Part shown: positions 51,672 through 61,986 of the stretch, in pieces
Numbering within the stretch: the stretch's first letter is position 1
How the letters are laid out: each line of letters begins with the position of its first letter
Assembly: GCA_951394045.1 (NCBI GenBank)
Contig: OX595987.1
Location: 1,116,001 to 1,180,000 of the forward strand
Length of the DNA: 64,000 nucleotides
DNA from: Nitzschia sp. DOCU1
Lineage: Eukaryota > Bacillariophyta > Bacillariophyceae > Bacillariales > Bacillariaceae
Direction of reading: 5' to 3'
The notes under the pieces: generated by a model
The model's input: the letters and a program-made list of their open reading frames with translations, nothing else
The model's database searches: none
What the model was told of the DNA's origin: nothing
Position numbers and translations under genes: made by a program

Positions 51672-53273
51672 CTATTTGTTGCCGTTGTCCTTATTCTTCT
51701 TGGCGTAAAATTCTGCCAAAGTCTTGTCCAACCGAACAAAAAATTCACTAACTTCAGCCGAACTCACCCCAATCGCGCAAGCAGCCGTCATGTAGGCGTG
51801 GGGAAAATTGTTCGCAGAACTTCCGAAACCTTCAAATTTGTGATTGCCCATGCTCTTGTCTTGTGCTCTTGGAACCACTCTTGTGCCACTGACGCATCGG
51901 CTAAACAACATGGCTCCAAAACTCGAAATTTCCTTGGCCACCGACTGAGTGTAGTCCTCGTCGTTCTCGCCGTCCTTTCTTATTCGCGCCAATCCGTCCA
52001 ATGTTATACCAAACGATATTGTATTGGATGGGCAGATTAATATTCGTTCCCCATGTTTCTTGGCAATTTCTTCAAGTCGAGCAGAAAACGTTTCTAGCAT
52101 GGTCGTCCGTTCCTGCAATAACCTCGTGTAGCCCTTCATGCCCATAGATAGTAACGTGATGAAAAGGTCTACGATTGGAGACGAAGATGCCCGTCCAGCG
52201 TAGACTTTTCCAACATTTTGAATGATTTTCTTGTTTGGTGATACCACAATGGCTCCACCTGTAGAGAAGAAAAAGAAAAGAATGCTTAGCTCACTGGATT
52301 TACGCACTTCGACCAATAACACGGCCTCGCATCCGCCATCACAACACGTACCGACAGGCACCAAAAAATTCTTGTCCATCGAGCAAACAACCGCATCTAC
52401 CCGACCTACCACGCATGCTCGATTTATGAGCTTGCACGTCTGAGCACATTGCAAACCATAAGCATTGTTGATGACATGGTAAACGTCCTTTTCCGCACAT
52501 AGTTTCGCCACCTGATCCACCGAATCAGGGACCCTTGGCGCGAAACAGCTCGTCGTAGTAATCACTGCCAGGACGCGAGCCCCGTACTCGTCCATGCTCT
52601 TTTTCATTGCCTCCATATCCGTAATCACGGCATCACCCTCAAGCTTCGTAGGAACCACGACACACACGAGACCAGCGGATGAAATGGCCTTGAAACAGCT
52701 CTTTTGGTCGATTCGACTCCACAATACAATATTTTTCTGCGTATCCTCCGTCCTCAAGCTACTCAGTACCAATGACATGCTCATTCCCGTACATAGTGGC
52801 AGTAAGATTCCGTTTGCCGCCGGTCCCTTGGCATTCAAGCCACTCCCGCGACGCAGAGCGTCCAATGTCATGAGAAGGGCAAGTTTCGCCAAAACACTCG
52901 ATCCTGCCGCTTTGGGCTGAGGTTCCGTGATATCACCACTTCGTCCAATTCCATGACTCAAGCCAAAATGTCGTTGTGCCACTAACGCTGAGTACACTCT
53001 TCCTTCTCGTTCGCCGACACCGCACCATCGCGACTCGTCATCGTCGTCGCCTCCCCCAGTTGCCAGTGTCTTGTTGTTGGTATCCAAAATAGAAAAGAGA
53101 AACAGCAAATTTTGGATTTGAACATCTGACCAGCCGTGATCTGGGAGTCTTCGATTGACAAAGAGGGATCGATATTGTTTGTTTGTCGAAATGAGATTGG
53201 AGATACCGACGGTGGCGTGCGTTTTTGGGATGCCCAAGGTTTCAAAGGACTTGGAGAGGTCGTCGGTGTTCAT
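51672..53273 (-). CDS. SEPSECS: O-phosphoseryl-tRNA(Sec):selenocysteinyl-tRNA synthase
   Basis: Last step of eukaryotic selenocysteine synthesis on tRNA(Sec), a PLP enzyme. Exons 53273-52352 and 52258-51672, 502 residues. The 93-bp intron between is in frame and stop-free, but removal restores the conserved DKNFLVPVGGAI. Other family marks: HFGLSHGIGRSGDITEPQPK (P-loop-like substrate-binding part), AAGSSVLAKL, LPLCTGMSM, VINNAYGLQ, the PLP-binding Lys in SMDKNFL (about residue 301), KVYAGRASSSPIVDLFITLL and NNFPHAYMTAACAIG. The N-terminal start MNTDDLSKSFETLG is the first ATG. Its presence means the organism decodes UGA as selenocysteine in some genes, as known for diatoms. Confidence 0.93.
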   Translation of the reverse strand: MNTDDLSKSFETLGIPKTHATVGISNLISTNKQYRSLFVNRRLPDHGWSDVQIQNLLFLFSILDTNNKTLATGGGDDDDESRWCGVGEREGRVYSALVAQRHFGLSHGIGRSGDITEPQPKAAGSSVLAKLALLMTLDALRRGSGLNAKGPAANGILLPLCTGMSMSLVLSSLRTEDTQKNIVLWSRIDQKSCFKAISSAGLVCVVVPTKLEGDAVITDMEAMKKSMDEYGARVLAVITTTSCFAPRVPDSVDQVAKLCAEKDVYHVINNAYGLQCAQTCKLINRACVVGRVDAVVCSMDKNFLVPVGTCCDGGCEAVLLVEVRKSSELSILFFFFSTGGAIVVSPNKKIIQNVGKVYAGRASSSPIVDLFITLLSMGMKGYTRLLQERTTMLETFSARLEEIAKKHGERILICPSNTISFGITLDGLARIRKDGENDEDYTQSVAKEISSFGAMLFSRCVSGTRVVPRAQDKSMGNHKFEGFGSSANNFPHAYMTAACAIGVSSAEVSEFFVRLDKTLAEFYAKKNKDNGNK

Positions 53274-53788
53274 TATGGCGCGACTATCAGATGAGCGATG
53301 CAATCGCTATGGCAATCTTGCAAAGGATGGTTTTGATATGCAATGGCGGCAAAGATAGCATGAGAATGTACGCACGCTGCCGGTAGACGGACGCCGCATC
53401 ATGGGATTGCATCTCGCCATGGTCGACGGCAAAGTGATGTCGTCATCAGCGTCATCAGAAAAGATCTTTCCTTCTATCTGTAGTCGGTACGGTCGAAAGT
53501 TCCTCTTCCACGTCAGTCCATCAAACGAAGCGAGTTCGTCGCGTGTGGTCTGTCGTCCGCTATCGATTTGGACTTATTCGACCATTCGGACTGCCGCCAA
53601 ACACCGCACATTTTTCAATTCATGTGCTTTCCCTTTCTTTTCTCTTTCTTCCCTCTCCGCAAAATTGCATCGTCTCTGTGCCTCTATTCACCATGAGACC
53701 TGAAACCTCAGAGGCACTCCAGCAACTTCACTTTACCAGGTTATAGACGGTCCCCAGTAATCGATACCAAGACAAGTCTAGGTCCGCC
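53274..53788. promoter_or_regulatory. Divergent intergenic region, 515 bp
   Basis: Between the SEPSECS start and the start of the coiled-coil gene. The forward frame at 53401-53703 has no family likeness and is treated as leader. Confidence 0.5.
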
Positions 53789-55363
53789 ATGCCCGAGCTC
53801 CGGTTTCGAGCAATGTCAGGCGACGCCGCCTCAAAAAATGAGGTGGCGTCTCGGTCGTTCCTACAAGAACAAGGCAAAAAGTCGTCCTTTCTCTTTGAGC
53901 CGGACGAAGTCTTGACAATATCCAAACCAGCACATTTACGGATGGATTACTCAGACATTAAAAATGGTGATGACTCACCGCAAATTTTCTTTTTGGGCGG
54001 CTTTCAAATTGTCGCCAACGCCAAGCACTCAGAGGTCTATCTGACCAACAAGGACGGCAAGGAAGAATATTTAATGACGGCCAAGGGGATTTCTTTGGAA
54101 AAAGGTCCGAAAGGAGAAGAATGGCACAAGGCTGTCTGCGTCGTACCAGGAGGACCCCGTCCAATCCTAGGATTGCAAGTTAAACTTCTCTCTCTCAAAC
54201 CTTCCTCAGACACAGCAGCTCGAGTGCAATTTATTAAATTGACGGCTCGATTGCCAGATGTTGCGGCATCTTCCAATCCACCATCCACTGTATCCGATGC
54301 TGCAACAACAACAACAACAACACCAGCAACACCACTCCATCCAACAACAACGTCGACTACAACAGCACCAACAATGACCCGTCCAGCACCTGCCGGAATC
54401 ACCCAAGCGGATCTGGGTGCCGCCATGGCTAGCTTATCGATCATCGCCAGGAGTACCGAAGATTCCATCGAAAAGGTCATGAATGAAAAGTTTTCTCATT
54501 TAGAAAGTGTCTTTCAGACTCGATCGACGGTACTAGAACACCACGTGGCCGCCTTGACGAATGTAACCCTGTCACAACGAAAGACTTGGGAGGAACAAAC
54601 CAAGATCTTGGAAATGCAACAAACAATGATGCAAGCGCAGTCGGAGCAAATCAAGAGTCTGTTGGAGCAGCAAGCACTCATGTCCAAGACGTTGCAAGAT
54701 TTACGAGCAGAACTATCGTCGTTACGGGAAGAAGTCAAGAAGGAGAAAGCGCAGGAAAGTTTTATCAGACCTTCTAGCGGGACTTTGCGAATCAGAAATC
54801 GTCCTCCCCTGATCGACGAGGAACCTGTCGAGGGCGGAATCGAGAGAACTTTGTCAACTTTGGATAGTGATGATCTCGACCATGACGTTGCTGCCACTCC
54901 AGCCGTTGACGGCGAAAGCATACCGCAGACACAGGCCGTAGCCAATGGCAAACGCATCATTGTTCCCTTACGCCAGCACCAGGACAAGCACAAGCACGGA
55001 GTTCCAGATTTACTCGAAGAAGGCGAAAAGATTGAAGTTTCACTATTGGACGGTGGAACGGAGGCGTCCATGCAGGGACACGTTCACGAGGAAAAAATTG
55101 AGCTTCCAGATATTCCTGAAGAGGCAGCCATGACGATCAATTCGGATATCAAGATTCCAAAAAAGGCCTTCTCCTTTGAAGATCGTAATGACAAGAATGA
55201 AGCCAAAGAGGCCGACGAAGTTGACGCTCCCCACAAAGTGGAACTCGAGGTGATGGCAGGTAGTGATGATGACAAGACGTTCGAAGTGCTACACTCAACT
55301 ACCGCTGACGAACACGAAAGGAGTCCTCCAGAAGTTTCCCAATCCAACCTGTTGCAGTTGTAG
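53789..55363 (+). CDS. Coiled-coil protein with PAAT-like N-terminal domain (tentative)
   Basis: 524 residues, one exon. The N-terminal 160 residues look like a beta-rich domain: PQIFFLGGFQIVANAKHSEV, YLMTAKG and GLQVKLLSLKPS then VQFIKLTARL. This arrangement resembles ATPase PAAT (C10orf88) proteins, but the match is by eye and weak. A Thr/Pro-rich linker (about 170-205) includes a CAA/ACA repeat run giving poly-Thr. Residues about 215-330 form a clear coiled coil (STEDSIEKVMNEKFSHLESV, EEQTKILEMQQTMMQAQSEQ, SLREEVKKEKAQ). The acidic remainder is probably disordered. The ATG in context GCCATG is taken as the start. If PAAT-like, it would bind ABC transporters; this is inference. Confidence 0.6.
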   Translation: MPELRFRAMSGDAASKNEVASRSFLQEQGKKSSFLFEPDEVLTISKPAHLRMDYSDIKNGDDSPQIFFLGGFQIVANAKHSEVYLTNKDGKEEYLMTAKGISLEKGPKGEEWHKAVCVVPGGPRPILGLQVKLLSLKPSSDTAARVQFIKLTARLPDVAASSNPPSTVSDAATTTTTTPATPLHPTTTSTTTAPTMTRPAPAGITQADLGAAMASLSIIARSTEDSIEKVMNEKFSHLESVFQTRSTVLEHHVAALTNVTLSQRKTWEEQTKILEMQQTMMQAQSEQIKSLLEQQALMSKTLQDLRAELSSLREEVKKEKAQESFIRPSSGTLRIRNRPPLIDEEPVEGGIERTLSTLDSDDLDHDVAATPAVDGESIPQTQAVANGKRIIVPLRQHQDKHKHGVPDLLEEGEKIEVSLLDGGTEASMQGHVHEEKIELPDIPEEAAMTINSDIKIPKKAFSFEDRNDKNEAKEADEVDAPHKVELEVMAGSDDDKTFEVLHSTTADEHERSPPEVSQSNLLQL

Positions 55364-55415
55364 TCATGAGACGATCTGAGAGACTGTGATTCTTAAACTG
55401 TTCAAGCCTACCGTA

Positions 55416-56834
55416 CTACCATCCGCGCTCTTTGACCAGGTGGTCGATGCAAGCATAGCCACAACCCTCATCATCGGTGTAGCAGCTTGATTGTGAAAGC
55501 TTCAACTGAACTTTGCCATCGGCGGAGCAAGGAAAGTGTGCGTCCGCCGAGCATTCCTGGTTGACGATTCGCTGTGCCTCACGATAGACTTGCAAAGCGT
55601 CCGTAAAACGGTCCCTGCCCAACCGCTCAATGGTCAAATCGAGGCTTTGATTAGCGGCGGCATACAACAAGTAGTCACCATACACAACAGCTTGCCACTC
55701 GTCCGACTTGAGATAGTCCTTCACCGCTGGTGATTGCTTCGTCCTTTGTATCGGAATACAAACGTCTTTGTTCTTGTCATAAAAATATCCACCACCGATT
55801 TTGGCCGACGTAGATAGAATGTCGCCAACTCGGAGCCCAAGCAACAACTGTATTGCAACTAATGATTCCTCCATTCGCTCCGTAATGGAGATAAAGTCAT
55901 ATTTCTGAATCACGTTCCTAACTGCATCCTCGACATTTGCGTGGTTTTGAACCACAGTCGGCGAACTCTGATTCCAAGCATACCACTCATCCAAATGATC
56001 CAAGGAAAGATACTGTAGTTGAAATCCCCCTCGCCCTTTGCTGATTGTGCCAGTCTGGTGGTTGTAGTCTTCCCGCAGAAACTTTAGAACAGTCTCGTCG
56101 TCATCCGAAAAACCGTCTTGTGATACATGGAAAAAGAAGACGCGGCTCAATGCTCTCGAGGCCGGATCACGAATGGATCCCCACAAGAAGCTCCGTTCGT
56201 TGACGCGACTCCCATAGTATTTTCCCGCCCCAATAATATGAGCCTGCTTGTGACTGCATGTGGTGTTGCGCTGTGGATAAATTCGAGTTCGGTTCGCTGG
56301 TGCGTATAAGCGATGACCCCAGTGGACGGCAATTCGTTGATTGATTCCCGCAAGCGTACTCGATGCCGTTTTGGGAACTTTATTGTAATACAATCCTTCA
56401 ATCGGTTCTTTATAGATGCGGGCCAGTCGATTGTTTGTCTTGGAGACTCGAACGGGAGGCTTCAAACTGCAGACCTGAGATGCTTTGGGCGCGTAGGGTC
56501 TAGCGATAGAAGCACCCAGACGATTAAAGTATCCTGACTGTAACAGACCAGTTGCATTCAAGTTTAGCATTGATCTCACATCGTCCTTCTTGTCGAGAAA
56601 ATCGTTGTAGGTTCCAGCAAAATTTCCACTTGGAGGACCTATCTTGTTGTTGTATGAACTCCCCATGGACAAAGAGGAACTCCAGAATGATTTGGACGGT
56701 GAATCTGTAGTCTCAATGAAAATGAATAACGATTCGTTCCCCATTGACTCCAACACAAGGCTCAAGGCACATGCCGCCGCGTAAAACAGGAGCAAGCAAT
56801 GTCGACTCAGCCTTCCTCCAACGCCGTTGTGCAT
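55416..56834 (-). CDS. Golgi-type sulfotransferase (sulfotransferase-2-like)
   Basis: Transfers sulfate from PAPS to a glycan. The 472-residue protein has a type II membrane anchor (LLLFYAAACALSLVLESMG, about residues 14-32) and a luminal catalytic domain. The 5'-PSB loop is YYNKVPKTASSTLAGI (about residue 150) and the 3'-PSB is FLWGSIRDPASRALSRVFF (about residue 220), the two PAPS-binding motifs. QLQYLSLDHLDEW and FISITERMEESL follow as in HS2ST-type enzymes. Several NxS/T sites and many Cys in the C-terminal 60 residues fit a luminal domain with disulfides. Substrate unknown; diatom sulfated polysaccharides are a plausible target by inference. Convergent with the coiled-coil gene, 52 bp between stops. 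Confidence 0.82.
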   Translation of the reverse strand: MHNGVGGRLSRHCLLLFYAAACALSLVLESMGNESLFIFIETTDSPSKSFWSSSLSMGSSYNNKIGPPSGNFAGTYNDFLDKKDDVRSMLNLNATGLLQSGYFNRLGASIARPYAPKASQVCSLKPPVRVSKTNNRLARIYKEPIEGLYYNKVPKTASSTLAGINQRIAVHWGHRLYAPANRTRIYPQRNTTCSHKQAHIIGAGKYYGSRVNERSFLWGSIRDPASRALSRVFFFHVSQDGFSDDDETVLKFLREDYNHQTGTISKGRGGFQLQYLSLDHLDEWYAWNQSSPTVVQNHANVEDAVRNVIQKYDFISITERMEESLVAIQLLLGLRVGDILSTSAKIGGGYFYDKNKDVCIPIQRTKQSPAVKDYLKSDEWQAVVYGDYLLYAAANQSLDLTIERLGRDRFTDALQVYREAQRIVNQECSADAHFPCSADGKVQLKLSQSSCYTDDEGCGYACIDHLVKERGW

Positions 56835-57382
56835 AATGGTATTTCTGTTGTATGGATGAAGGCAGCAATAGTCACCGAAAGGGAACCTTATCGCACACTG
56901 AGAAGATCAAGACGGTTATTCTAGAAATCGATGGATGAGGACTTAGATCAACAAAGTAGCACAAGTTCCCCCAACCAACATTGTTGTCATGCCGATGGGG
57001 CGGCATGAAGTTCTTGAAAAATTGGTGATCTCAACGGTTGATGGAAAGGGGCGTGGGTAAAAATGTGTTGTTATGTAGAAATGTGTCCTACACGACATTT
57101 ACAATTAACGATCGTCTGCCAAAAGGCGCCAGCCAAGCCGAGCATACCCAATATATCCATCGATAAAATTCAAACCGCCGCTTCGGTGGCATCGTCTCGC
57201 ATCATCAACCCGTCACAATGACGGCCGCCCATCATTCCTAGTGACCGTCATTGACGACAAGTCTTTCGTGTATAACATCCGCTAGACACCGCAGCATCAA
57301 ACCCAGCCTTTCCCTCCTTGTATTATTTACTTTGCTTTGCTTTGATAATCTCATTGGCGCAACAGGCAGTCCTCGATTCAAA
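56835..57382. promoter_or_regulatory. Divergent intergenic region, 548 bp
   Basis: Between the sulfotransferase start and the start of the SGNH-like gene. The frame of the latter is open back to 57251, but only with a TTG. No motif was recognised. Confidence 0.5.
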
Positions 57383-60300
57383 ATGCAAGTGCTGGAAATG
57401 GAAGAAGTCGAAGGCCTGGTCCGCAAAAAGCTGCCCTCGCGCAATAACAAACAGAACAAGACGGGAGGCTTTCAAGTTGCCCTTCAACGCAACTTTGTGG
57501 TCTACATTGCTGCAATTGCTGGTTTTTTGCTGCTGGTGTTATTGCTCGTGTCCGTGCAAGATACTGAAGAAATACAGCGCCAAGAAGGTCCGGACGACAA
57601 CATTTATCAACCTGCAGCAGCACCCACTACAGCCAAAGACATTCCTTTGTCGCCACAGTCAGATGTGGTTGTTCCTTCTCCTCCTACGAACCCCCCACAG
57701 CAACAAGCTGCTCCTGAAGTCCCGTCGCCGACAGCACCTCCTCCCCAGCCGCAAAGTGTGGTGGAAACGACTCCCAAGGACGATGCCGCCAACGATGGTA
57801 CGTTTGCCAAGAATCTCTATTCTAAAATCGCCACCTTTCAGCCATTGGTGGATCCCCCTCTTCCAGATAAGGAAACTATGCAGGAATTAGCCCAAAAATG
57901 GGGAAAGTGGGGCTTTTGGGACGGCGACGAAGACATGCGGCCTAAAAATGACTATCTTTCGCAATATCCCAACATGGACTGTCCAGGAGACAAGCTGCCG
58001 GACGATGCTTGGCAAGTTGATGCCGTCTTTGTCAATCATTACTTGAATGACGCGGACAAACTTATTTCGCGGGCCATGGACGCCATTTTTGCGGAATATG
58101 GTCATCCTAGAGAAGGATTGGAGCCGGAACAACTAGCTCAACGAATACAACAATTTCACTGGGATAAGGTGGATTTGTCGGCGGAGGATGCCAGCCCGCC
58201 CCCCAAGTATCAAAGGAGAGGTGATCGTGGCAATGGCGGATGGACGACCAAGCGATCGCAAAAAGGATTGGAGAGGCGCTTATTGCATGCCATGATGACA
58301 TCGGATACCTTTACGGTAGTCATGGGAGGGCATTCTGCTGCGGCGGGAGAAGGGTACGTATCAGAATCGTGAGAGAACATGTAGAATGAGTTGGTCACTG
58401 ACGGTATTGTTCTCTTTCCATCTTTGCTGCCCCACGCCAGAAATCACTTTCGACAATCCTATATGATGCAGTTCCACAAAATTATGGCACCCATCTTTGC
58501 CAGGCTCGGAGTCAAATTGATTACTCGCAATGTTGCAATGGGCGGTCTCGGTACAATACAGCATGCCATGGGGTCCGGTTCCATTTATGGCAACGAAATC
58601 GATTTGCTGCTTTGGGATTCCGGAATGACCGAAGGACGTAACCTTCCAGCGACGGACATGTTTTTGAGGCAAGGATTGATTGGAGGAAACCGCGTTCCCG
58701 TTATTTGGGGTAATGGTTTTAATTTTGATATGGTCAAATATTTGCATGAAAATGCGGATGCTGATATTGGCGAGTTTGGGCAGGCGACCGATGGGTTGCC
58801 AGAAGCGCAAAGTGACGAACACGCCAAGACTATTCCCTGGGCGGCGCGATACATGAAATGCAACGAAAATGCAAATACAGTATGCCAATCGGAACCGAGA
58901 TTCTGTGCTCGCTGTTGGGTAGATCGTGAGGATGGGATTACTCCGCCTGAACCTCAATTGAGAATCCCCAAGGGACAAACGAGCTGGCATCCCGGGTGGC
59001 GGTCGCATCAGCTAACAGGACGAAATCTGGCCATGGCGGTCTTACAGAGTCTACAAAATGCTATCAACCTGTGGAACGAACACGTTAGTGGTATGTGTAA
59101 ATAATACGTCGAGTGCTCTCTGTTTACCCCCAAGAGTTATTCTGGCGCTCACTTTTTGCTTCTTGCAGCCGGTCCACCTCTTGCGGACGAATTCTGGCAC
59201 GTAACGGGCTACTACGAGAACATTCGAACCAAAGCGATGAATCTTGATGTAGGTGTCGGGCCGTGCTACGAATGGGAAGGGTCACTGCCTACTAGAATGT
59301 GTCGTACACCCATGAAGGTAAGAAGAAGTCATTTCGTTTGAACGGAGTGCGCAAGGCGATTGGGAAATGCCTAATAATCTGATGCGCCTTTGTGCGATCC
59401 AATCATAGGGCATGACGCACTATACACCTCGAGCCAATCCGGAGAAAACGGGCATCAATGCATATGTCAAACCTACACCCGACGGGTACATTCCTACCAA
59501 CCAGGAAAAGAATTTGTTTGATGGCCCGGAGCCTCCAAATCCTTGCTATCAAATACCAGAAGGTGAAGTCAATGTGTACGCGATTGTTTCGGGGCGCCGT
59601 TTGCTGAATGACAACGTATCATCGGATCATTCGAACCAAGAAGTCGAATCGAATACAACCTCTATGACTCCTCCTAGCTGGCACTATTATTCCAATCGGA
59701 GCTTGGAAACGGGTGACATTGTTCCAGGAAAGGGCTGGCAATTAATCGGAGAGCCCCCAGGTTACTGCGACGGTACCTACAATGCGGAATGTTTTCGCTG
59801 GGGAGATTGTGTACTTCAAGGCCATCACGCAAGGTAAGTACTTCTTGCACTGGGAGTGAATGAGATTCATCGTCGTCTGATTTGCTCGTCGATCCGGCAG
59901 GCGTGGGGCCATCCTTGGCAATGAGTTCTCAGGGTGGCTTGTTGTCACCTTGCCAGCGTTGAAAGAGGGCATCATTGTGATCAAAATACATACCTGGCAC
60001 TATGCTAGCGAAAATACGATAACGGATGGCTGGACGACCGTCAACAATGAGCGCCTTCTTCTTCGTCGCGATAAAGGTCCAGTCAATCTGCCGCACGAAG
60101 ATTCATTCTTGGACGAGAGCGACGTGGAAGACGTTACTGACGAAACGCCACGACTTCTCGGCGTGCGAAGCACTGACACCCCAGAGCAGCCCGATACAAT
60201 GATATTTGAATATGCAGTCGATGGCAAGATTACAAGTCTCCCGAGAGACGAATTTATGGAGAACCGTAAGAAAATCGATCGGGTTGTGGAAGTTTTGACG

Positions 60301-60414
60301 CTATTGGACGACCCCAACTACACTACGGAATCAAAAGATGTCGAGATTGCTATTCGGATGAGAGGATGCGGCAAGCAGTGCAATTTTGCGTTATCACATG
60401 TTTACTGGGCGTAG
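57383..60414 (+). CDS. Membrane-anchored SGNH-hydrolase-like protein, diatom-type
   Basis: Five exons: 57383-58353, 58441-59090, 59169-59317, 59409-59833, 59901-60414, giving 902 residues with matching phases. A type II anchor (FVVYIAAIAGFLLLVLLLVS, about residues 38-57) follows a short basic cytosolic part. A Pro-rich stalk precedes the luminal domain. The core resembles an SGNH/GDSL esterase: FTVVMGGHSAAAGEGNHF (block I with GHS in place of GDS), RNVAMGGLGT (block II), IDLLLWDSGMTEGRN (block III region) and SWHPGWRSHQLTG (His block). A C-terminal segment has Cys pairs and ends LSHVYWA. Function is not certain; family members of this style modify cell-surface polysaccharides (acetyl esterases). 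Assignment to SGNH is inferred from motif order. Confidence 0.72.
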
Positions 60415-60504
60415 CTCTTGGTTCGAGGCCCAACGATGCAGATGTTGGACGATTTGGTTGCTGGTACGTTTTTTATCGGCGACAAACGAAGTAGTCTCTA
60501 GTAA

Positions 60505-61518
60505 TTATGCAAACAATAGCTGGGACTCCATTTCGTTCTTTGTGGGCCCGGTTCCAGCTTCCTTCTCTGTCGGTTTAGGCACGGGGATTCCCCACTGTAC
60601 CAGCATCCAGATAGCGTCGTCCTCGTCCCATTCCATGTTTTTGTCTCGCAGGTCCTTGTAAGATACGAACAGCTCTTCGCCTTTCGCAATCTTTCGTCGT
60701 CCCCAGAGCGCAAAGTTCTCTCCGTCAAACGAGAGTGCCAGGTTTGGATCGTTAGAGTGGTTCAGCATGTCGAACATGGGCAGGATACCCAACACATTAT
60801 CTCCCAATTCGATGGCTCGCGAGGTTAATACACCAAACATGCGGGAAAAACTATTGTCGTCGTCGTCGATGTCGAAAATTGTTTTCAACTCTTCCAAACG
60901 GCCCAGTCTCATTTCGACCGCGGCCCGAAGTTTTGTCTTGGAAACATCTGGAAGCATTTGCGACAACTGGTCGACACATGTCAAAACATCCTCTTCATCT
61001 CTCCAGGTTACAGATTTCTCAAAGAGTGACTGCATGGGGTCAGTTCGCTTCCACTGAGAAATCCAGTGGGCCCATGGGGGGTTGTTGCCTTCACCATCAC
61101 CCACCTCCAAACAAGCCAAGCTGAATATAGTCAGAGTTGCTTGCCACAGGTCAGACGAATCAGTAAACTCGTAGTTCTCTTTTGGCTGGCGTTTTGTAAA
61201 GCGATGCCACCAACGTCTTCTTCCCCGTTTGGCGTCTTCGAAACGTTGAATCTTTGAGAATAGGTCGTTCCCGAGCCTGGGAAAGCTAGAGGCGGCATTA
61301 AATTCGTGCAAAACAATTCCTTCAGGAATGGTCATCACAACATCTCCTTCCTGGATGTCGTCAGATGCAAAGATGCCCCTTCCAGCCACACTTTTTGGTG
61401 AAGTCTCGAGCCGGGCAAGCGGTGTAGTGATGGAATTGGAAGTGCACCAATCATGGAATTGGAGGTCGGCAGAACGAGCCGAGAGCAAAACGGCAGTCAG
61501 TAGAGCACTCGAAACCAT
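60505..61518 (-). CDS. SET-domain lysine methyltransferase, Rubisco-LSMT/SETD type
   Basis: Uses S-adenosylmethionine to methylate lysines on non-histone proteins. 337 residues, one exon. The N-terminus is hydrophobic and signal-like (MVSSALLTAVLLSARSADLQ then FHDW), with an L-Q-F junction that might be plastid-directing. SET motifs: SVAGRGIFASDDIQEGDVVM, the AHWISQWK segment of the inserted iSET region, MFDMLNHSNDPNLAL (the NH(S) pair binding SAM) and KGEELFVSYKDL (catalytic Tyr). It lacks the long C-terminal Rubisco-LSMT substrate-binding domain, so it is shorter than the usual 450-500 residues. Target unknown. Convergent with the SGNH-like gene, 90 bp between stops. Confidence 0.83.
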   Translation of the reverse strand: MVSSALLTAVLLSARSADLQFHDWCTSNSITTPLARLETSPKSVAGRGIFASDDIQEGDVVMTIPEGIVLHEFNAASSFPRLGNDLFSKIQRFEDAKRGRRRWWHRFTKRQPKENYEFTDSSDLWQATLTIFSLACLEVGDGEGNNPPWAHWISQWKRTDPMQSLFEKSVTWRDEEDVLTCVDQLSQMLPDVSKTKLRAAVEMRLGRLEELKTIFDIDDDDNSFSRMFGVLTSRAIELGDNVLGILPMFDMLNHSNDPNLALSFDGENFALWGRRKIAKGEELFVSYKDLRDKNMEWDEDDAIWMLVQWGIPVPKPTEKEAGTGPTKNEMESQLLFA

Positions 61519-61659
61519 GATGGTTTATGGCACAATTGTGGCAGCCCCAGTAGCAGATCGATACGTTCGGAATTTGGCGGTCATGGCATCGTGCTATTGC
61601 CGTCAGCGGCGCGATGCGTTTGTTTTCCCGAATTCGAAAAGAAAAAAGCTGGGTAAAAT
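61519..61659. promoter_or_regulatory. Upstream region of the SET gene
   Basis: Short leader/promoter region; no motif was recognised. Confidence 0.4.
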
Positions 61660-61986
61660 GTGAGCAAGATAACCCCGTTGACGTACGATACATATCGATA
61701 TCATAGCTGGTCTACATCGTATGTAGATACTCCTGTACGTATACCAACGAACTTGCCGATCCGCTCGACCCAAATTAACGAACTCGACTCCTTCGACCTC
61801 ATGACGTGCTACCATGCACTACGTACCAGTATCGACCTATTCTTTCGGATGCCTTCTCCCTTCCGGCAAGTCAAATCCTACGCGACTTTCGATGAGATGC
61901 GAGGGAGTCATCAGGTCATTGAACTGGTAGTCGGCATTTTAACACATCATGCTTCGCCCGCCAATAGCCAGCATCGTTCAGCTTGA
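61660..61986 (+). CDS. Candidate small ORF, 108 residues
   Basis: No family recognised. The frame starts MSKITPLTYDTYRYH and its middle part (NLPIRSTQINELDSFDLMTC, then FFRMPSPFRQVKSYATFDEM) has gene-like codon use rich in C/G third positions. No signal peptide, membrane segment or known motif was seen. Being 140 bp from the divergent SET gene, it could share that promoter. Real-gene status is uncertain. Confidence 0.3.
   Translation: MSKITPLTYDTYRYHSWSTSYVDTPVRIPTNLPIRSTQINELDSFDLMTCYHALRTSIDLFFRMPSPFRQVKSYATFDEMRGSHQVIELVVGILTHHASPANSQHRSA

Noticed and set aside
53401..53703. 100-codon forward frame
   Set aside because: Ser/His/Arg-rich without family likeness; sits in the divergent promoter of SEPSECS and the coiled-coil gene.
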